Assembly: GCF_019802085.1 (NCBI RefSeq)
Contig: NZ_JAHVHV010000003.1
Location: forward strand, 412,685 to 476,684
Direction: 5' to 3'
DNA from: Ferrimonas balearica
Lineage (GTDB): Bacteria > Pseudomonadota > Gammaproteobacteria > Enterobacterales > Shewanellaceae
DNA: 64,000 nucleotides
Below the pieces are notes generated by a model. It was given only the letters and a program-made list of their open reading frames with translations, was not told the origin of the DNA and searched no databases. Made by a program: the position numbers and the translations under genes. This document shows positions 44,004 through 53,412 of this stretch, piece after piece (positions within the stretch are counted from its first letter, which is position 1; each line of letters opens with the position of its first letter).

Positions 44004-44721
44004 CCTGCTGTGCCTGTTGTCGGGTCCGGCCCATGCCGATCCGCGCCTGGCCCTCATCATCGACGACATCGGCGCCCGCGCCGACGACCAGCGGGTGCTG
44101 AGCCTGCCCACCGAGGTCACCCTGGCCTTTTTGCCCCACACCCCCTGGGGCCGCCGCCTGGCCCTGGCCGCCTGGCGCCAGGATCGCGAGCTGATGCTGC
44201 ACCTGCCCATGGCCACTCTGGGCCCCAAATCCCCCGGCCCCTGGGCCATCGAGCCCGGCCTGGACCGCTGGCAGACCCAGTACCGAGTCAAGAAAGCGCT
44301 GGCAGACATCCCCTTTGTCCAGGGGGTCAACAACCACATGGGCAGCGCCGTCACCCCGGACGCCGATCGCATGGCCTGGGTGATGGAGGAGCTCAACCGC
44401 AAGGGGCTCTACTTTGTCGATAGCCTCACCACGGCGGAAAGCCTGGCCTTTGAGCAGGCCCAGGCCTGGGGGGTGGCAAGTATTGAGCGGGACGTGTTCC
44501 TGGACCCGGACCGGGATCCGGCCACCCTCAACCGCCAGTGGCAGCAAGCGCTGAAGGTGGCCAGGCATTACGGTCAGGTGGTGGTGATCGGGCACCCCTA
44601 TCCGGATACCCTGGCGTTTTTGGAGCTGGCCCTGGCGGACCTGCCCGAGGAGGGGGTGACCCTGGTGCCGATGTCGGCGCTGTTCAGCTGGCCCGTGCTG
44701 TCGCCGCTTCCAGCTCGCTGA
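43936..44721 (+). CDS. yibQ: Divergent polysaccharide deacetylase YibQ
   Basis: This 261-residue secreted protein belongs to the divergent polysaccharide deacetylase family (YibQ). The conserved start of the mature domain, LALIIDDIG, is followed by LAFLPHTPWG, LMLHLPMATLG and NNHMGSAVTPD; these hold the usual Asp and His positions. Its substrate is unknown. ATG 43936 lies inside ctpA (68-base overlap). An internal GTG at 43978 would give a more compact signal peptide (RVAGAIISLLCLLSGPAHA) and is a real alternative. The operon is gpmI-envC-ctpA-yibQ. Its 3' end overlaps the convergent YkgJ gene by 38 bases. Confidence 0.9.
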   Translation: MIPNYWPLTIFCSRVRVAGAIISLLCLLSGPAHADPRLALIIDDIGARADDQRVLSLPTEVTLAFLPHTPWGRRLALAAWRQDRELMLHLPMATLGPKSPGPWAIEPGLDRWQTQYRVKKALADIPFVQGVNNHMGSAVTPDADRMAWVMEELNRKGLYFVDSLTTAESLAFEQAQAWGVASIERDVFLDPDRDPATLNRQWQQALKVARHYGQVVVIGHPYPDTLAFLELALADLPEEGVTLVPMSALFSWPVLSPLPAR

Positions 44722-44944
44722 GCACGCGCAGCGCCTGGGCGTCACTGCCGCCGCAGATCGCCCCATCCGGCTTGAAATCGCTGCACACCGCCGGCCGGTC
44801 CGCACGGCCGAAGATCTTGCACAGGTTGTTGGCGTCCAGCTGGATGCAGCGCACCCCGGCGGGCTTGCCCTGGGGCATGCCGGGAATGGGGGAGCTGATG
44901 GAGGGCGCAATGCAGCAGCAGGCGCAACCTAAACGGCACTCCAT
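44684..44944 (-). CDS. YkgJ-family cysteine-cluster protein
   Basis: This 86-residue protein is rich in cysteine. It has CRLGCACCC at residues 3-11, CIQL and CKIFG in the middle, and CSDF and CGG later. This is the CxxxC...C pattern of the YkgJ (UPF0153) family, thought to bind zinc or an iron-sulfur centre. No function is established. ATG 44944 has GAGGAGG upstream; a longer frame to 45004 would run through the rpoH terminator and is less likely. Its tail overlaps yibQ on the other strand. Confidence 0.85.
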   Translation of the reverse strand: MECRLGCACCCIAPSISSPIPGMPQGKPAGVRCIQLDANNLCKIFGRADRPAVCSDFKPDGAICGGSDAQALRVLSELEAATARAS

Positions 44945-44962
44945 GGGGCCCTCCTCAAACGC

Positions 44963-44984
44963 AAAAACGGGCCCATCGGCCCGC
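44963..44984 (-). terminator. Intrinsic terminator of rpoH
   Basis: On the minus strand a GCGGGCC / GGGCCCG stem with a GAT loop is followed by TTTTTG, about 20 bases after the rpoH stop. Confidence 0.85.
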
Positions 44985-45004
44985 TTCTTTTGAAAATCCG
45001 ACAC

Positions 45005-45865
<861 letters not shown>

Positions 45866-45980
45866 GCTGTACCTCGTGTTTGAAAGGGAAGGGGAGTCTA
45901 GCACGTCCGGCCGGGGCAGGTTAAGGGTTAACCAGGGCGGGACAGCCCCCATTCAGACCGCCCCACCGAGCCGGTGTTCC

Positions 45981-46940
45981 CTAGTGGGGTTCGATGGCCC
46001 TCAGGTGCCGGCGCACCGACAACCAGGCCCCCAGCCAGCCCAGGCCACAGGAGAACAGCACCAGGGCGCCGCTCTGTCCGGCGGAGAGGCCCTCCAGGCG
46101 GATCTGGCTGCGGTAGAGGCTGAGCAGCTGGGCCATGGCGCCATCGAGCCAGATCAGCATGGCGTTGACCAGCACCATGGCCACCAGCGCCGCCAGCAGC
46201 CCCAGCCAGATCCCGCCGTAGAGGTAGGGCCGGCGGATAAAGGCCTCGGTGGCCCCCACCAGCTTCATCACCTTGATCTCGTGGAACCGCTGCATGATGG
46301 AGAGCCGGATGGTGTTGCCGGTGATCAGCACCACCGCCAGGATCAACAGGACCCCCAGGGCGCTGCCGGATTGCCGGCCCACGTTGGCCAGGGCCTGCAA
46401 TCGCTGCAACCAGTCCAGATCCAGCCGGGCCATGGCCACCTCGCTGTGCTCCGCCAGCCGGTCCCGCAGCGCCCGGGCGGCGTCCGCTTCGCTGTGGCGG
46501 CCGGAGGGCAGCACCCGGATCACCGCCGGCAGGGGGTTGCTGTCCAGGTAGCGCAGCGCCTCGCCGAACTGAGACTGCTGCTGGAACTCCGCCAGGGCAT
46601 CCTCAGGGCTGAGGTAGTGCACCTCCAGCACCTCGGGCATTCCCCGCAGGCGGGTCACCAGCCCCTGACGCCGGGACTCGTCCAGGTCGAGCTTGAGAAA
46701 CAGGCTGATCTCCGCCGCGCTCTGCCACTGGGCCTCCACCTTGGCGGCGTTGTTGGAGAGCACCATCAGCAGGGCGGGCAGGGAGAGGCTGAAGCCCAGC
46801 ACCAGCATGGTCATCAGCGACGTCATTGGGGCCCGCCACAGCTCACCGAGGCTGCTCAGGGACTGACGCAGATGCTGCTGCACGCCGCTTTTCATCCGCT
46901 GCCCCACCGGCAGCTTGGGCTTACGCTGGGTCACAGGCAC
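45981..46940 (-). CDS. ftsX: Cell division protein FtsX
   Basis: FtsX is the membrane part of the FtsEX complex, which drives periplasmic murein hydrolase activation through EnvC (encoded at 41638). The 319 residues have a cytoplasmic N-terminus, a first helix near 45-65, a periplasmic domain (about 65-190), and three more helices near 190, 240 and 288. The GTG start overlaps the ftsE stop by ten bases. The order ftsY-ftsE-ftsX-rpoH on one strand is conserved. Confidence 0.95.
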   Translation of the reverse strand: MPVTQRKPKLPVGQRMKSGVQQHLRQSLSSLGELWRAPMTSLMTMLVLGFSLSLPALLMVLSNNAAKVEAQWQSAAEISLFLKLDLDESRRQGLVTRLRGMPEVLEVHYLSPEDALAEFQQQSQFGEALRYLDSNPLPAVIRVLPSGRHSEADAARALRDRLAEHSEVAMARLDLDWLQRLQALANVGRQSGSALGVLLILAVVLITGNTIRLSIMQRFHEIKVMKLVGATEAFIRRPYLYGGIWLGLLAALVAMVLVNAMLIWLDGAMAQLLSLYRSQIRLEGLSAGQSGALVLFSCGLGWLGAWLSVRRHLRAIEPH

Positions 46941-47602
46941 ACCTCCTCGCTCACCATCCGGCCCTGTTTGAGGGTCAGGGTGCGGTAGCGCATGCGGGCG
47001 ATGAGGCCCAGGTCGTGGGTGGCGATCAGCACCGTGGTGCCGGCGGCGTTGAGGGTTTCAAACAGCCGCAGGATGTCCATCGACAGCTTGGGATCCAGGT
47101 TGCCGGTGGGTTCATCCGCCAGCAGCAGGGGAGGACGGTTGATCACCGCCCGGGCGATCCCCACCCGCTGCTGCTCCCCGCCGGAGAGCTGGATGGGGGC
47201 GTAGGCCGCCTTGTCGCTGAGGCCCACCATGGACAGGGCCCCCTCGACCCGCTTGGCGATCTCCCGGGCGGCGAAGCCCTCGATCACCAGCGGCAACGCC
47301 AGGTTGTCGAACACGCTGCGGTCCATCAGCAGGTTGTGGTCCTGGAAGATGATGCCGATGTTGCGGCGCAGGTAGGGCACGTCGTGGCGCTTGAGGCCGG
47401 CCACGTCCATGCCGTTGATCACCACCTGGCCGGTGGTGGGCCGCTCGATGGCGGTGATCAGCTTGAGCAGGGTGCTCTTGCCGGCGCCACTGTGGCCGGT
47501 CAGGAACGCCATCTCCCCCGGCTCGAGGCCAAAGGACACCTGTTCCAGGGCCATGCGGCCGCCGGGGTAGATCTTGCTTACCTGGTCAAACTGGATCATC
47601 AA
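46931..47602 (-). CDS. ftsE: Cell division ATP-binding protein FtsE
   Basis: FtsE is the ATPase of the FtsEX complex at the septum. The 223 residues contain the Walker A GHSGAGKSTLLK (near 36), the Q-loop FQDHNLL, the ABC signature LSGGEQQRV (near 138) and Walker B LLLADEPTG (near 160). The Walker A reads GHSGAGKS, as in other FtsE proteins. It begins eight bases after ftsY and overlaps ftsX. Confidence 0.96.
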   Translation of the reverse strand: MMIQFDQVSKIYPGGRMALEQVSFGLEPGEMAFLTGHSGAGKSTLLKLITAIERPTTGQVVINGMDVAGLKRHDVPYLRRNIGIIFQDHNLLMDRSVFDNLALPLVIEGFAAREIAKRVEGALSMVGLSDKAAYAPIQLSGGEQQRVGIARAVINRPPLLLADEPTGNLDPKLSMDILRLFETLNAAGTTVLIATHDLGLIARMRYRTLTLKQGRMVSEEVCL

Positions 47603-47610
47603 AGACGCTC

Positions 47611-49038
47611 TTACGCGGAGTCCTGCTCGCTGAACAGGGCGTCGATGAAGGCCGCGCTTTCGAACGGACGCAGATCGTCAATGCCTTCACCCACACCGAT
47701 ATAACGTACTGGTATACCAAACTTATCGGCCAGTGCGAAGATCACGCCGCCTTTGGCGGTGCCATCGAGCTTGGTCAGGGCCAAACCGGTCAGGCCCACC
47801 GCCTCGTTGAAGATCTGGGCCTGGCTGATGGCGTTCTGGCCGGTGCTGGCGTCCAGGGTCAGCATCACCTCGTGGGGGGCGTTGACGTCCAGCTTCTTCA
47901 TCACCCGGGCGATCTTCTTCAGCTCGTCCATCAGGTGGGCCTTGTTCTGCAAGCGGCCGGCGGTGTCGGCGATCAGCACATCCACGTTGCGCGCCTTGGC
48001 GGCCTGCAGGGCATCGAAGATCACCGAGGCGCTGTCGGCCCCGGTGTGCTGGGCGATCACCGGGATCTCGTTGCGCTGGCCCCAGACCTGCAGCTGCTCC
48101 ACCGCCGCCGCCCGGAAGGTGTCCCCCGCCGCCAGCATCACCGACTTGCCTTCGGACTGGAACTGCTTGGCCAGCTTACCGATGGTGGTGGTCTTGCCCA
48201 CCCCGTTGACCCCAACCATCAGGATCACGAAAGGCCCGTCCGGGTTGTCGATTACCAGCGGCTGATCCACCTTGGCCAGGGTGTCCCCCAGCTCGCTTTT
48301 CAGATGAGCAAACAGGGCATCGGAGTCTTTCAGGTCACCGTAGTCGGCCTTCTCAGTCAGGCTGTCGATGATGCGGGTGGTGGTCTCCACCCCCACGTCC
48401 GCCAGCAGCAGCTGGGTTTCCAGCTCCTCGAACAGCTCATCGTCGATCTTCTTGCCCTTGAACAGGGCCACGAAGCCGCCACCGATGTTCTCGCTGGTGC
48501 GGCGCAGGCCGGCCTTGAGGCGGGCAAAGAAGCCGGGTTTCTCCGGCTTGGCCTGGGGCTCCGGTTGCGCCTCATTGGCCAACCGCTCGGCTTCGGCCTG
48601 CTCCGCCGCCAGGCGCTCCGCTTCCAATCGCTCGGCTTCGGCCTGCTCCGCCGCCAGACGCTCCGCTTCCAGTCGCTCGGCTTCCGCCTGCTCCGCCGCC
48701 AGGCGTTCCGCGTCCAGTCGCTCGGCTTCGGCCTGCTTTGCCGCCAGGCGCTCCGCTTCCAACCGCTCGGCTTCGGCCTGTTCCGCCGCTAGGCGCTCCG
48801 CTTCCAACCGTTCGGCTTCGGCCTGTTCCGCCGCCAGACGCTCCGCTTCCAACCGCTCGGCTTCGGCCTGCTCCGCCGCCAGGCGCTCGGCATCTTGGTC
48901 GGCGCTCAGGGGTGCGCTGTCCTGAGGCGTCGACTCGGCCGTCTCGGGGGCACTCTGCTCTACCGCGTCGGTCTGTTCGGGAGCAGGCTGTGCCTCCTCC
49001 TTCTCCCGGCGGAACCAGGAAAATAAGCCTTTGGCCAT
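47611..49038 (-). CDS. ftsY: Signal recognition particle receptor FtsY
   Basis: FtsY docks SRP-ribosome complexes at the membrane for co-translational insertion. The 475 residues comprise a short basic N-terminus, an acidic Ala/Glu-rich A domain, and the NG GTPase (about 165-475). The NG part has [34 protein letters not shown] and GVGEGIDDL. The A domain contains six perfect or near-perfect 15-residue repeats of the form [15 protein letters not shown] (residues 58-147). It is the first gene of ftsYEX. Confidence 0.97.
   Translation of the reverse strand: MAKGLFSWFRREKEEAQPAPEQTDAVEQSAPETAESTPQDSAPLSADQDAERLAAEQAEAERLEAERLAAEQAEAERLEAERLAAEQAEAERLEAERLAAKQAEAERLDAERLAAEQAEAERLEAERLAAEQAEAERLEAERLAAEQAEAERLANEAQPEPQAKPEKPGFFARLKAGLRRTSENIGGGFVALFKGKKIDDELFEELETQLLLADVGVETTTRIIDSLTEKADYGDLKDSDALFAHLKSELGDTLAKVDQPLVIDNPDGPFVILMVGVNGVGKTTTIGKLAKQFQSEGKSVMLAAGDTFRAAAVEQLQVWGQRNEIPVIAQHTGADSASVIFDALQAAKARNVDVLIADTAGRLQNKAHLMDELKKIARVMKKLDVNAPHEVMLTLDASTGQNAISQAQIFNEAVGLTGLALTKLDGTAKGGVIFALADKFGIPVRYIGVGEGIDDLRPFESAAFIDALFSEQDSA
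48598..48867 (-). repeat. Six tandem 45-bp repeats inside ftsY
   Basis: Six consecutive 45-base units each encode [15 protein letters not shown], with single changes to K or D in units 3 and 4. Synonymous third-base changes between units show they are not freshly copied. Partial units extend the pattern on both sides. Confidence 0.9.
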
Positions 49039-49153
49039 GATTTATTACCCTTTACTGCCGCCCGGGCTGACACTCCCCGCCCGGGCCTTGCTAAACTAGC
49101 GATTTTTCTGGGGCCTTAGTCTACCCAGAATTCCGGCAAAAACCGAGGTCACC

Positions 49154-49774
49154 ATGGCGAGAGCCCCCCGTCGCAACCGCAGCGCCCCCTCCCCGTCCCG
49201 AAGCCCGGGGCAGATCCGCCTGATCGGCGGCCAGTGGCGGGGTCGCAAGTTGCCGGTGGGGGAGGTGACGGGGCTGAGGCCCACCACGGATCGGGTCAGG
49301 GAAACCCTGTTTAACTGGCTGATGCAGGACACCCGCGGCGCCCGGGTGCTGGACTGCTTTGCCGGCAGCGGCGCCCTGGCCCTGGAGGCCCTCTCCCGCT
49401 GGGCCGAGCACGCCACCCTGCTGGAGCTGGACGCCGGCGCCGCCCGTCAGCTCAGCCGCAACCTGGCCACCCTGAAGGCGGACAACGCCACCGTGGTTCC
49501 CGGCGACAGCCTGGCCTGGCTGGCCCGGCCGGCGGACGCGCCTTTTGATATCGTGTTCGTGGACCCCCCGTTTCGCCAGGAGCTGCTGGCCCCCTGCTGC
49601 CAGCGACTGACCGACAACGGCTACCTCAAACCCGGCAGCTGGATCTACGTCGAAACCGAGGTGGAGCTGGCCCTGCCCGCCCTGCCCACCGGCTGGCAGC
49701 TGCACCGGGAGAAGATCGCCGGTCAGGTGGCCTACCGACTGTACCAATTCCAACCCAACGAGAGCATCGAATGA
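49154..49774 (+). CDS. rsmD: 16S rRNA (guanine966-N2)-methyltransferase RsmD
   Basis: RsmD methylates G966 of 16S rRNA in the 30S subunit. The 206-residue protein shows IRLIGGQWRGRKLPV and LRPTTDRVRETLFNWL (RNA-binding start). The SAM motif is VLDCFAGSGALALEALSR (near 75) and the catalytic DPPF (near 139), equivalent to NPPY of N-methyltransferases. It is divergent from ftsY, as in E. coli, and overlaps the next gene by four bases. Confidence 0.95.
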   Translation: MARAPRRNRSAPSPSRSPGQIRLIGGQWRGRKLPVGEVTGLRPTTDRVRETLFNWLMQDTRGARVLDCFAGSGALALEALSRWAEHATLLELDAGAARQLSRNLATLKADNATVVPGDSLAWLARPADAPFDIVFVDPPFRQELLAPCCQRLTDNGYLKPGSWIYVETEVELALPALPTGWQLHREKIAGQVAYRLYQFQPNESIE

Positions 49775-50043
49775 ACCAGTTTCTGTCCTGGGCCAAAGCC
49801 GCCGTGGCGGCCGGTTGGCTGATCATGATCGTCAACCTGATCTTCCCCTGGCCCCACCCCTACAACCTGGCACTGCACATCCTGCTGCAGATCACCCTGG
49901 CGGGCCACCTGGCGATCTGCGCCGGGGTGCGGGTGCGTCAGGGCAAGCCCCTGAGCTGGGATCACTACAAGGAGATGATGCTCTACGGGGTGTTTGCCCT
50001 GCTCAGCTGGCGTCAGGCGGCCAAGTCGCAGGAGAAGGAGTAA
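49771..50043 (+). CDS. yhhL: DUF1145 membrane protein YhhL
   Basis: This 90-residue inner-membrane protein has two to three hydrophobic segments (about residues 8-26, 32-52 and 70-82). It includes the MIVNLIFPWPHPYNLALHILLQITL stretch typical of DUF1145. The ATG overlaps the rsmD stop (ATGA), the same pairing as rsmD-yhhL in E. coli. Function is unknown. It is followed by a terminator at 50043-50069. Confidence 0.88.
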   Translation: MNQFLSWAKAAVAAGWLIMIVNLIFPWPHPYNLALHILLQITLAGHLAICAGVRVRQGKPLSWDHYKEMMLYGVFALLSWRQAAKSQEKE

Positions 50044-50069
50044 AAAAGGGGCCCGCGGGGCCCCTTTTT
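50043..50069. terminator. Bidirectional terminator between yhhL and the MarC-family gene
   Basis: AAAAAGGGGCCC / GGGCCCCTTTTT: a perfect GC stem with A-run and T-run on opposite sides, so it works on both strands. Confidence 0.9.
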
Positions 50070-50082
50070 CGTTGCCGGCTTA

Positions 50083-50670
50083 TCAGCTGGCCAGGTAGGC
50101 GGCGATGCCGTCGAGGAACATCTGCACCGAGATCATCACCAGCACCATCCCCATCAGGCGCTCCAGCGCCACCAGGCCCCGCTCGCCCAGCAGACGGTGG
50201 AACAGGCCGGAGAACATCAGGATCGCCGCCGAGATCCCCCAGGACAGCAGCAGCGCCAGGGTCCAGTCCAGCATCCGGCCCGGCTCGGTGTGGGCCAGCA
50301 GCAACAGCGCCGCCAGCACCGAGGGCCCGGCAATCAGCGGGATGGCCAGGGGCACCAGGAAGGGCTCCTGGCCGGCGTCCAGCCCGGTGACCCCACCGGG
50401 GCTGGGGAAGATCATCTTGATGGCAATCAGGAAGAGGATGATGCCGCCGGCGATGGACACCGACTCCGTCCTCAGGTTGAGGAAGGAGAGCATGTACTCC
50501 CCGGCGTAGAGGAACAGCAGCATGATCCCCAGGGCAAACAGCAGCTCCCGGATCAGGATCTTGCGGCGGCGTTTGGGGTCCACGTGGCGCAGCACCGACA
50601 GGAAGATCGGCATGTTGCCCAGGGGGTCCATGATGAGGAACAGCATCACCGCCGCGGAAAGCGTATCCAT
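50083..50670 (-). CDS. yhgN: MarC-family integral membrane protein (YhgN-like)
   Basis: This 195-residue protein has about six membrane helices across its length. The MarC signature includes FLIMDPLGNMPIFLSVL near the N-terminus and AIPLIAGPSVLAALLLLA near residue 108. The family was once linked to multiple antibiotic resistance, but that role was not confirmed and its transport substrate is unknown. It is monocistronic, and its start faces the HD-GYP gene at 50785. Confidence 0.88.
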   Translation of the reverse strand: MDTLSAAVMLFLIMDPLGNMPIFLSVLRHVDPKRRRKILIRELLFALGIMLLFLYAGEYMLSFLNLRTESVSIAGGIILFLIAIKMIFPSPGGVTGLDAGQEPFLVPLAIPLIAGPSVLAALLLLAHTEPGRMLDWTLALLLSWGISAAILMFSGLFHRLLGERGLVALERLMGMVLVMISVQMFLDGIAAYLAS

Positions 50671-50784
50671 CGAGTCAAACTCCGAAATGCATCTTCAGGC
50701 TTCAGTTTTGAGGCCTAAGAGTATAATTTAAGAAACTGAATTGTTTGTTATCTTTGGCCGGACAGGCCAGCGCCCACAATAACT

Positions 50785-51954
50785 ATGATAAAGACCCTGC
50801 CGGTCAGCCAGGTCACCCTGGGTATGTACGTGGTGGACATTCCTGGCCACCCCATGATGGCGATCCGCCAGCAAGGGTACATCCGTAACCCCGAAATGCT
50901 GACCCTGCTGCGCAAGCAGGGGGTCAAGCAGGTGCTGATCGACACCAGCCGATCCGAACGCGCCACGCCCGTGGCCACCCCCAGTGCCCCCAAGGCGCCA
51001 CTCAAGTCCAGCGCACCGCAAAAGGCCACCCTCAAGGAGGAGTTGCCCCGGGCGCGCAAACTCTACAACCAGGCGCGCCAATTGCAACAGCGGATGATGC
51101 ACGACATCAAGCTGGGCCAGCAGTTGGAGCTGGAGCCGGTGGAGCGGATGGCGGACCAGTTCATCGAGAGCGTGTTCCGCAACATGAGCGCGCTGAACTG
51201 TTTGAGGCTCATCAAGGACAAGGACGACTACCTGCTGGAACACTCCATCGGCGTCGCCATCCTGATGACCCTGTTCTCCCGCCAGCTCGGCTACCAGGGC
51301 GAGGTGCTGCACAAGATCTGTGTCGGCTCTTTGCTGCACGACATCGGCAAGGTGATGATCCCCACCGAGATCCTCAACAAGCCCGGCAAGCTCACCGACG
51401 AGGAGTTTGCCATCATGAAAAGCCACGCCGCCCACAGCCGGGACATCATCCGGGCCACCCCGGGGATCAGCCCCATCAGCCTGGACGTGGCGGCGATGCA
51501 CCACGAGAAACTGGACGGCACCGGCTACCCCGAGGGCCTGGTGGGGGAGGAGATCACCACCTACGGCCGGATGATCGCCATCTGCGACATCTACGACGCC
51601 ATCACCGCCGATCGGGTCTACCACCGGGGGGCGTCCCCGGCCCTGGCCCTCAAGCGGCTGCTGGAGATGACCCCGCACCAGCTGGACCGGGAGCTGGTGC
51701 AGCAGTTTATCCAGTGCATCGGCGTCTACCCGCCCGGCTCCATGGTGGAGCTGTCCAACGGCCTGGTAGCAGTGGTGCTGGAGACCCGGGAGGACAAGCC
51801 GCTCAAGCCGCTGGTCAAATCGGTGTACAACCCCAAGACCCGCACCCACGTGATGGCCACTGTGGTGGATCTGGCGGCGCCGCACTGCAAGGAGAAGGTG
51901 GTGCGGGCCATCAACCCCCGGGATCACAAGCTGGAACTGGACAACTACCTCTGA
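50785..51954 (+). CDS. HD-GYP c-di-GMP phosphodiesterase with DUF3391 N-terminus
   Basis: This 389-residue protein has an N-terminal DUF3391 domain (about 1-130; ITLPVSQVTLGMYVVDI-like start). An HD-GYP domain (about 145-320) should hydrolyse c-di-GMP to pGpG or GMP. The metal and signature residues are intact: EHSIGVAILM, LLHDIGKVMIP, HHEKLDGTGYPEGL and CDIYDAITADRVYH. It is cytosolic, with no membrane segment. A TATAAT box at 50722-50727 provides a promoter about 60 bases upstream. It is probably the opposing partner, in activity, to the cyclase at 4456. Confidence 0.93.
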   Translation: MIKTLPVSQVTLGMYVVDIPGHPMMAIRQQGYIRNPEMLTLLRKQGVKQVLIDTSRSERATPVATPSAPKAPLKSSAPQKATLKEELPRARKLYNQARQLQQRMMHDIKLGQQLELEPVERMADQFIESVFRNMSALNCLRLIKDKDDYLLEHSIGVAILMTLFSRQLGYQGEVLHKICVGSLLHDIGKVMIPTEILNKPGKLTDEEFAIMKSHAAHSRDIIRATPGISPISLDVAAMHHEKLDGTGYPEGLVGEEITTYGRMIAICDIYDAITADRVYHRGASPALALKRLLEMTPHQLDRELVQQFIQCIGVYPPGSMVELSNGLVAVVLETREDKPLKPLVKSVYNPKTRTHVMATVVDLAAPHCKEKVVRAINPRDHKLELDNYL

Positions 51955-52003
51955 GCCCCCTAACCTTGGCCGCCCCCACCGACCTGGATGTCCGGAGACC
52001 GAA

Positions 52004-52774
52004 ATGAACTACCTGATCGCCAGTGTGCTGATCCTGGCCGTAGGCCCCTTGCTCTACCATGGCTTTCGCCACCAGACCAAGCTGCTCAACGCCATCGGTG
52101 CCTTCGTGGTGGTCTCCCTGTTCGGCCTGGTATTGTTCGACATCCTGCCGGAGCTGTGGCACCACGGCGGTGCCTGGGTGGTGCCGGCGGTCCTGCTGGG
52201 CCTGGTGGGGCCCACCCTGGCGGAGAAGGCGTTCCACCGCCACTCGGCCCTGGCTCATAACCTCACCCTGGCCCTGGGCCTGACCGGCCTGCTGGTCCAC
52301 ACCCTCACCGACGGCAGCGCCATCTTCCTGGTCAGCCAGCAGCAGGCCAACGACATGCTGGCCCTGAGCATAGTGCTCCACAATTTGCCGGCGGGACTGG
52401 CGATCTGGTGGCTGCTGCGCCCCCAGTTTGGCCGCTGGCCCGCCGCCATCATGCTGCTGACCCTGATGCTCTTTACCGTGTTGGGCTTCTTTCTCGGCGA
52501 GGAGATCCTGTCGGTGATCAGCCTCTCCGGCTCCGTCTACCTGCAGGCCTTCGTTACCGGATCCATCCTCCATGTGCTGCTGCACCGGCCCCACGAGCAC
52601 CACCACGGCGACCATCACCACCACCGCGGCCCCCGTTTCAGCCAGGGCCACTACCTGGGCTCCGCCCTGGGACTGATTTTCGTGGTGCTGCTGATGCTCT
52701 CCCACCACGATCACGACCACCATGGTCACGGCCATGGCACCCACACCGAGCAGCACCCCGGCCACGATCACTGA
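52004..52774 (+). CDS. ZIP-like metal transporter with histidine-rich loop and tail
   Basis: This 256-residue membrane protein has seven to eight predicted helices. The VLHNLPAGLAI motif (near residue 126) and the LFDILPELWHHGG segment resemble the metal-binding helices of ZIP transporters. A His-rich loop (near 195-208, HEHHHGDHHHH) and a His/Asp-rich C-terminus (near 235-256) would bind zinc, nickel or other divalent ions. A ZIP-family call is likely but direction and metal are unknown. It is followed, 52 bases on, by an acyltransferase gene with its own AGGAGG. Confidence 0.75.
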   Translation: MNYLIASVLILAVGPLLYHGFRHQTKLLNAIGAFVVVSLFGLVLFDILPELWHHGGAWVVPAVLLGLVGPTLAEKAFHRHSALAHNLTLALGLTGLLVHTLTDGSAIFLVSQQQANDMLALSIVLHNLPAGLAIWWLLRPQFGRWPAAIMLLTLMLFTVLGFFLGEEILSVISLSGSVYLQAFVTGSILHVLLHRPHEHHHGDHHHHRGPRFSQGHYLGSALGLIFVVLLMLSHHDHDHHGHGHGTHTEQHPGHDH

Positions 52775-52826
52775 GCTTGCCAGGGTTCGGGGGATGGGCC
52801 AGCCTTAGCCTGAGGAGGCAACCACT

Positions 52827-53396
52827 ATGATGGCCACCCTGTCCGCCTGGATCTTGAAACTGGCCGGCTGGTCTATCCAGGGCCAGTTGCCAGCGCGCCA
52901 AAAGTACGTGGCGGCAGTGGCGCCCCACACCAGCAACTGGGATTTCATCATCGGACTGCTGGCCCGTTTCCAGCTGAAGATCCCGGCCCGCTTTATCGGC
53001 AAGCACCAGCTGTTTCGCCCGCCGCTGGGGTGGTTGATGCGGGCCCTGGGCGGGCGCCCCGTGGTGCGCACCCAGTCCAACAACCTGGTGGAGGAGGTGA
53101 CGGCGCTGTTCAGCCAGGAGGAGGAGTTTGTGCTGGCCCTGGCGCCAGAGGGCACCCGGAGCCCGGTGAGCCGCTGGAAAACCGGCTTCTACCACATTGC
53201 CCAAGGGGCGGGGGTGCCCATAGTGCCGGTGGCCTTCGATTATCGCCACAAGACCATCGTCATCGGTGACGCCTTTGTCCCCGGCGACAGTAAGGCGGCG
53301 GACATGGCGCAGCTGCTGGCCTTCTACCGCCCCCATGCGGGCCGGTTCCGCCAGCCCATTCCCCACTACCGCCCCAGTCAGCAAAACGCCCCGTAG
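52827..53396 (+). CDS. PlsC-like 1-acyl-glycerol-3-phosphate acyltransferase family protein
   Basis: This 189-residue protein has the acyltransferase motif I as APHTSNWDF (HxxxxD form NxxxxD shifted; His at 32, Asp at 37), an IGKHQLF motif II and the APEGTRSP motif III (near residue 110). It acylates glycerolipid precursors or related lipids; the short length and lack of a clear N-terminal helix set it apart from E. coli PlsC (245). AGGAGG lies eight bases before the ATG. A hairpin follows. Confidence 0.85.
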   Translation: MMATLSAWILKLAGWSIQGQLPARQKYVAAVAPHTSNWDFIIGLLARFQLKIPARFIGKHQLFRPPLGWLMRALGGRPVVRTQSNNLVEEVTALFSQEEEFVLALAPEGTRSPVSRWKTGFYHIAQGAGVPIVPVAFDYRHKTIVIGDAFVPGDSKAADMAQLLAFYRPHAGRFRQPIPHYRPSQQNAP

Positions 53397-53407
53397 TCGG
53401 GGCGTTG
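53386..53407. terminator. Hairpin between the acyltransferase and MscM-like genes
   Basis: AACGCCCCG / CGGGGCGTT stem with a TAGT loop between convergent genes. There is no proper T-run on either strand, so strength is uncertain. Confidence 0.45.
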
Positions 53408-53412
53408 TCGTA

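Noticed and set aside
44945..45004. N-terminal extension of the YkgJ-family protein
   Set aside because: These codons lie across the rpoH terminator and the good ribosome binding site is downstream of them.
48598..48867. CRISPR-like or microsatellite array
   Set aside because: The 45-base units are in frame within ftsY and have no spacers.
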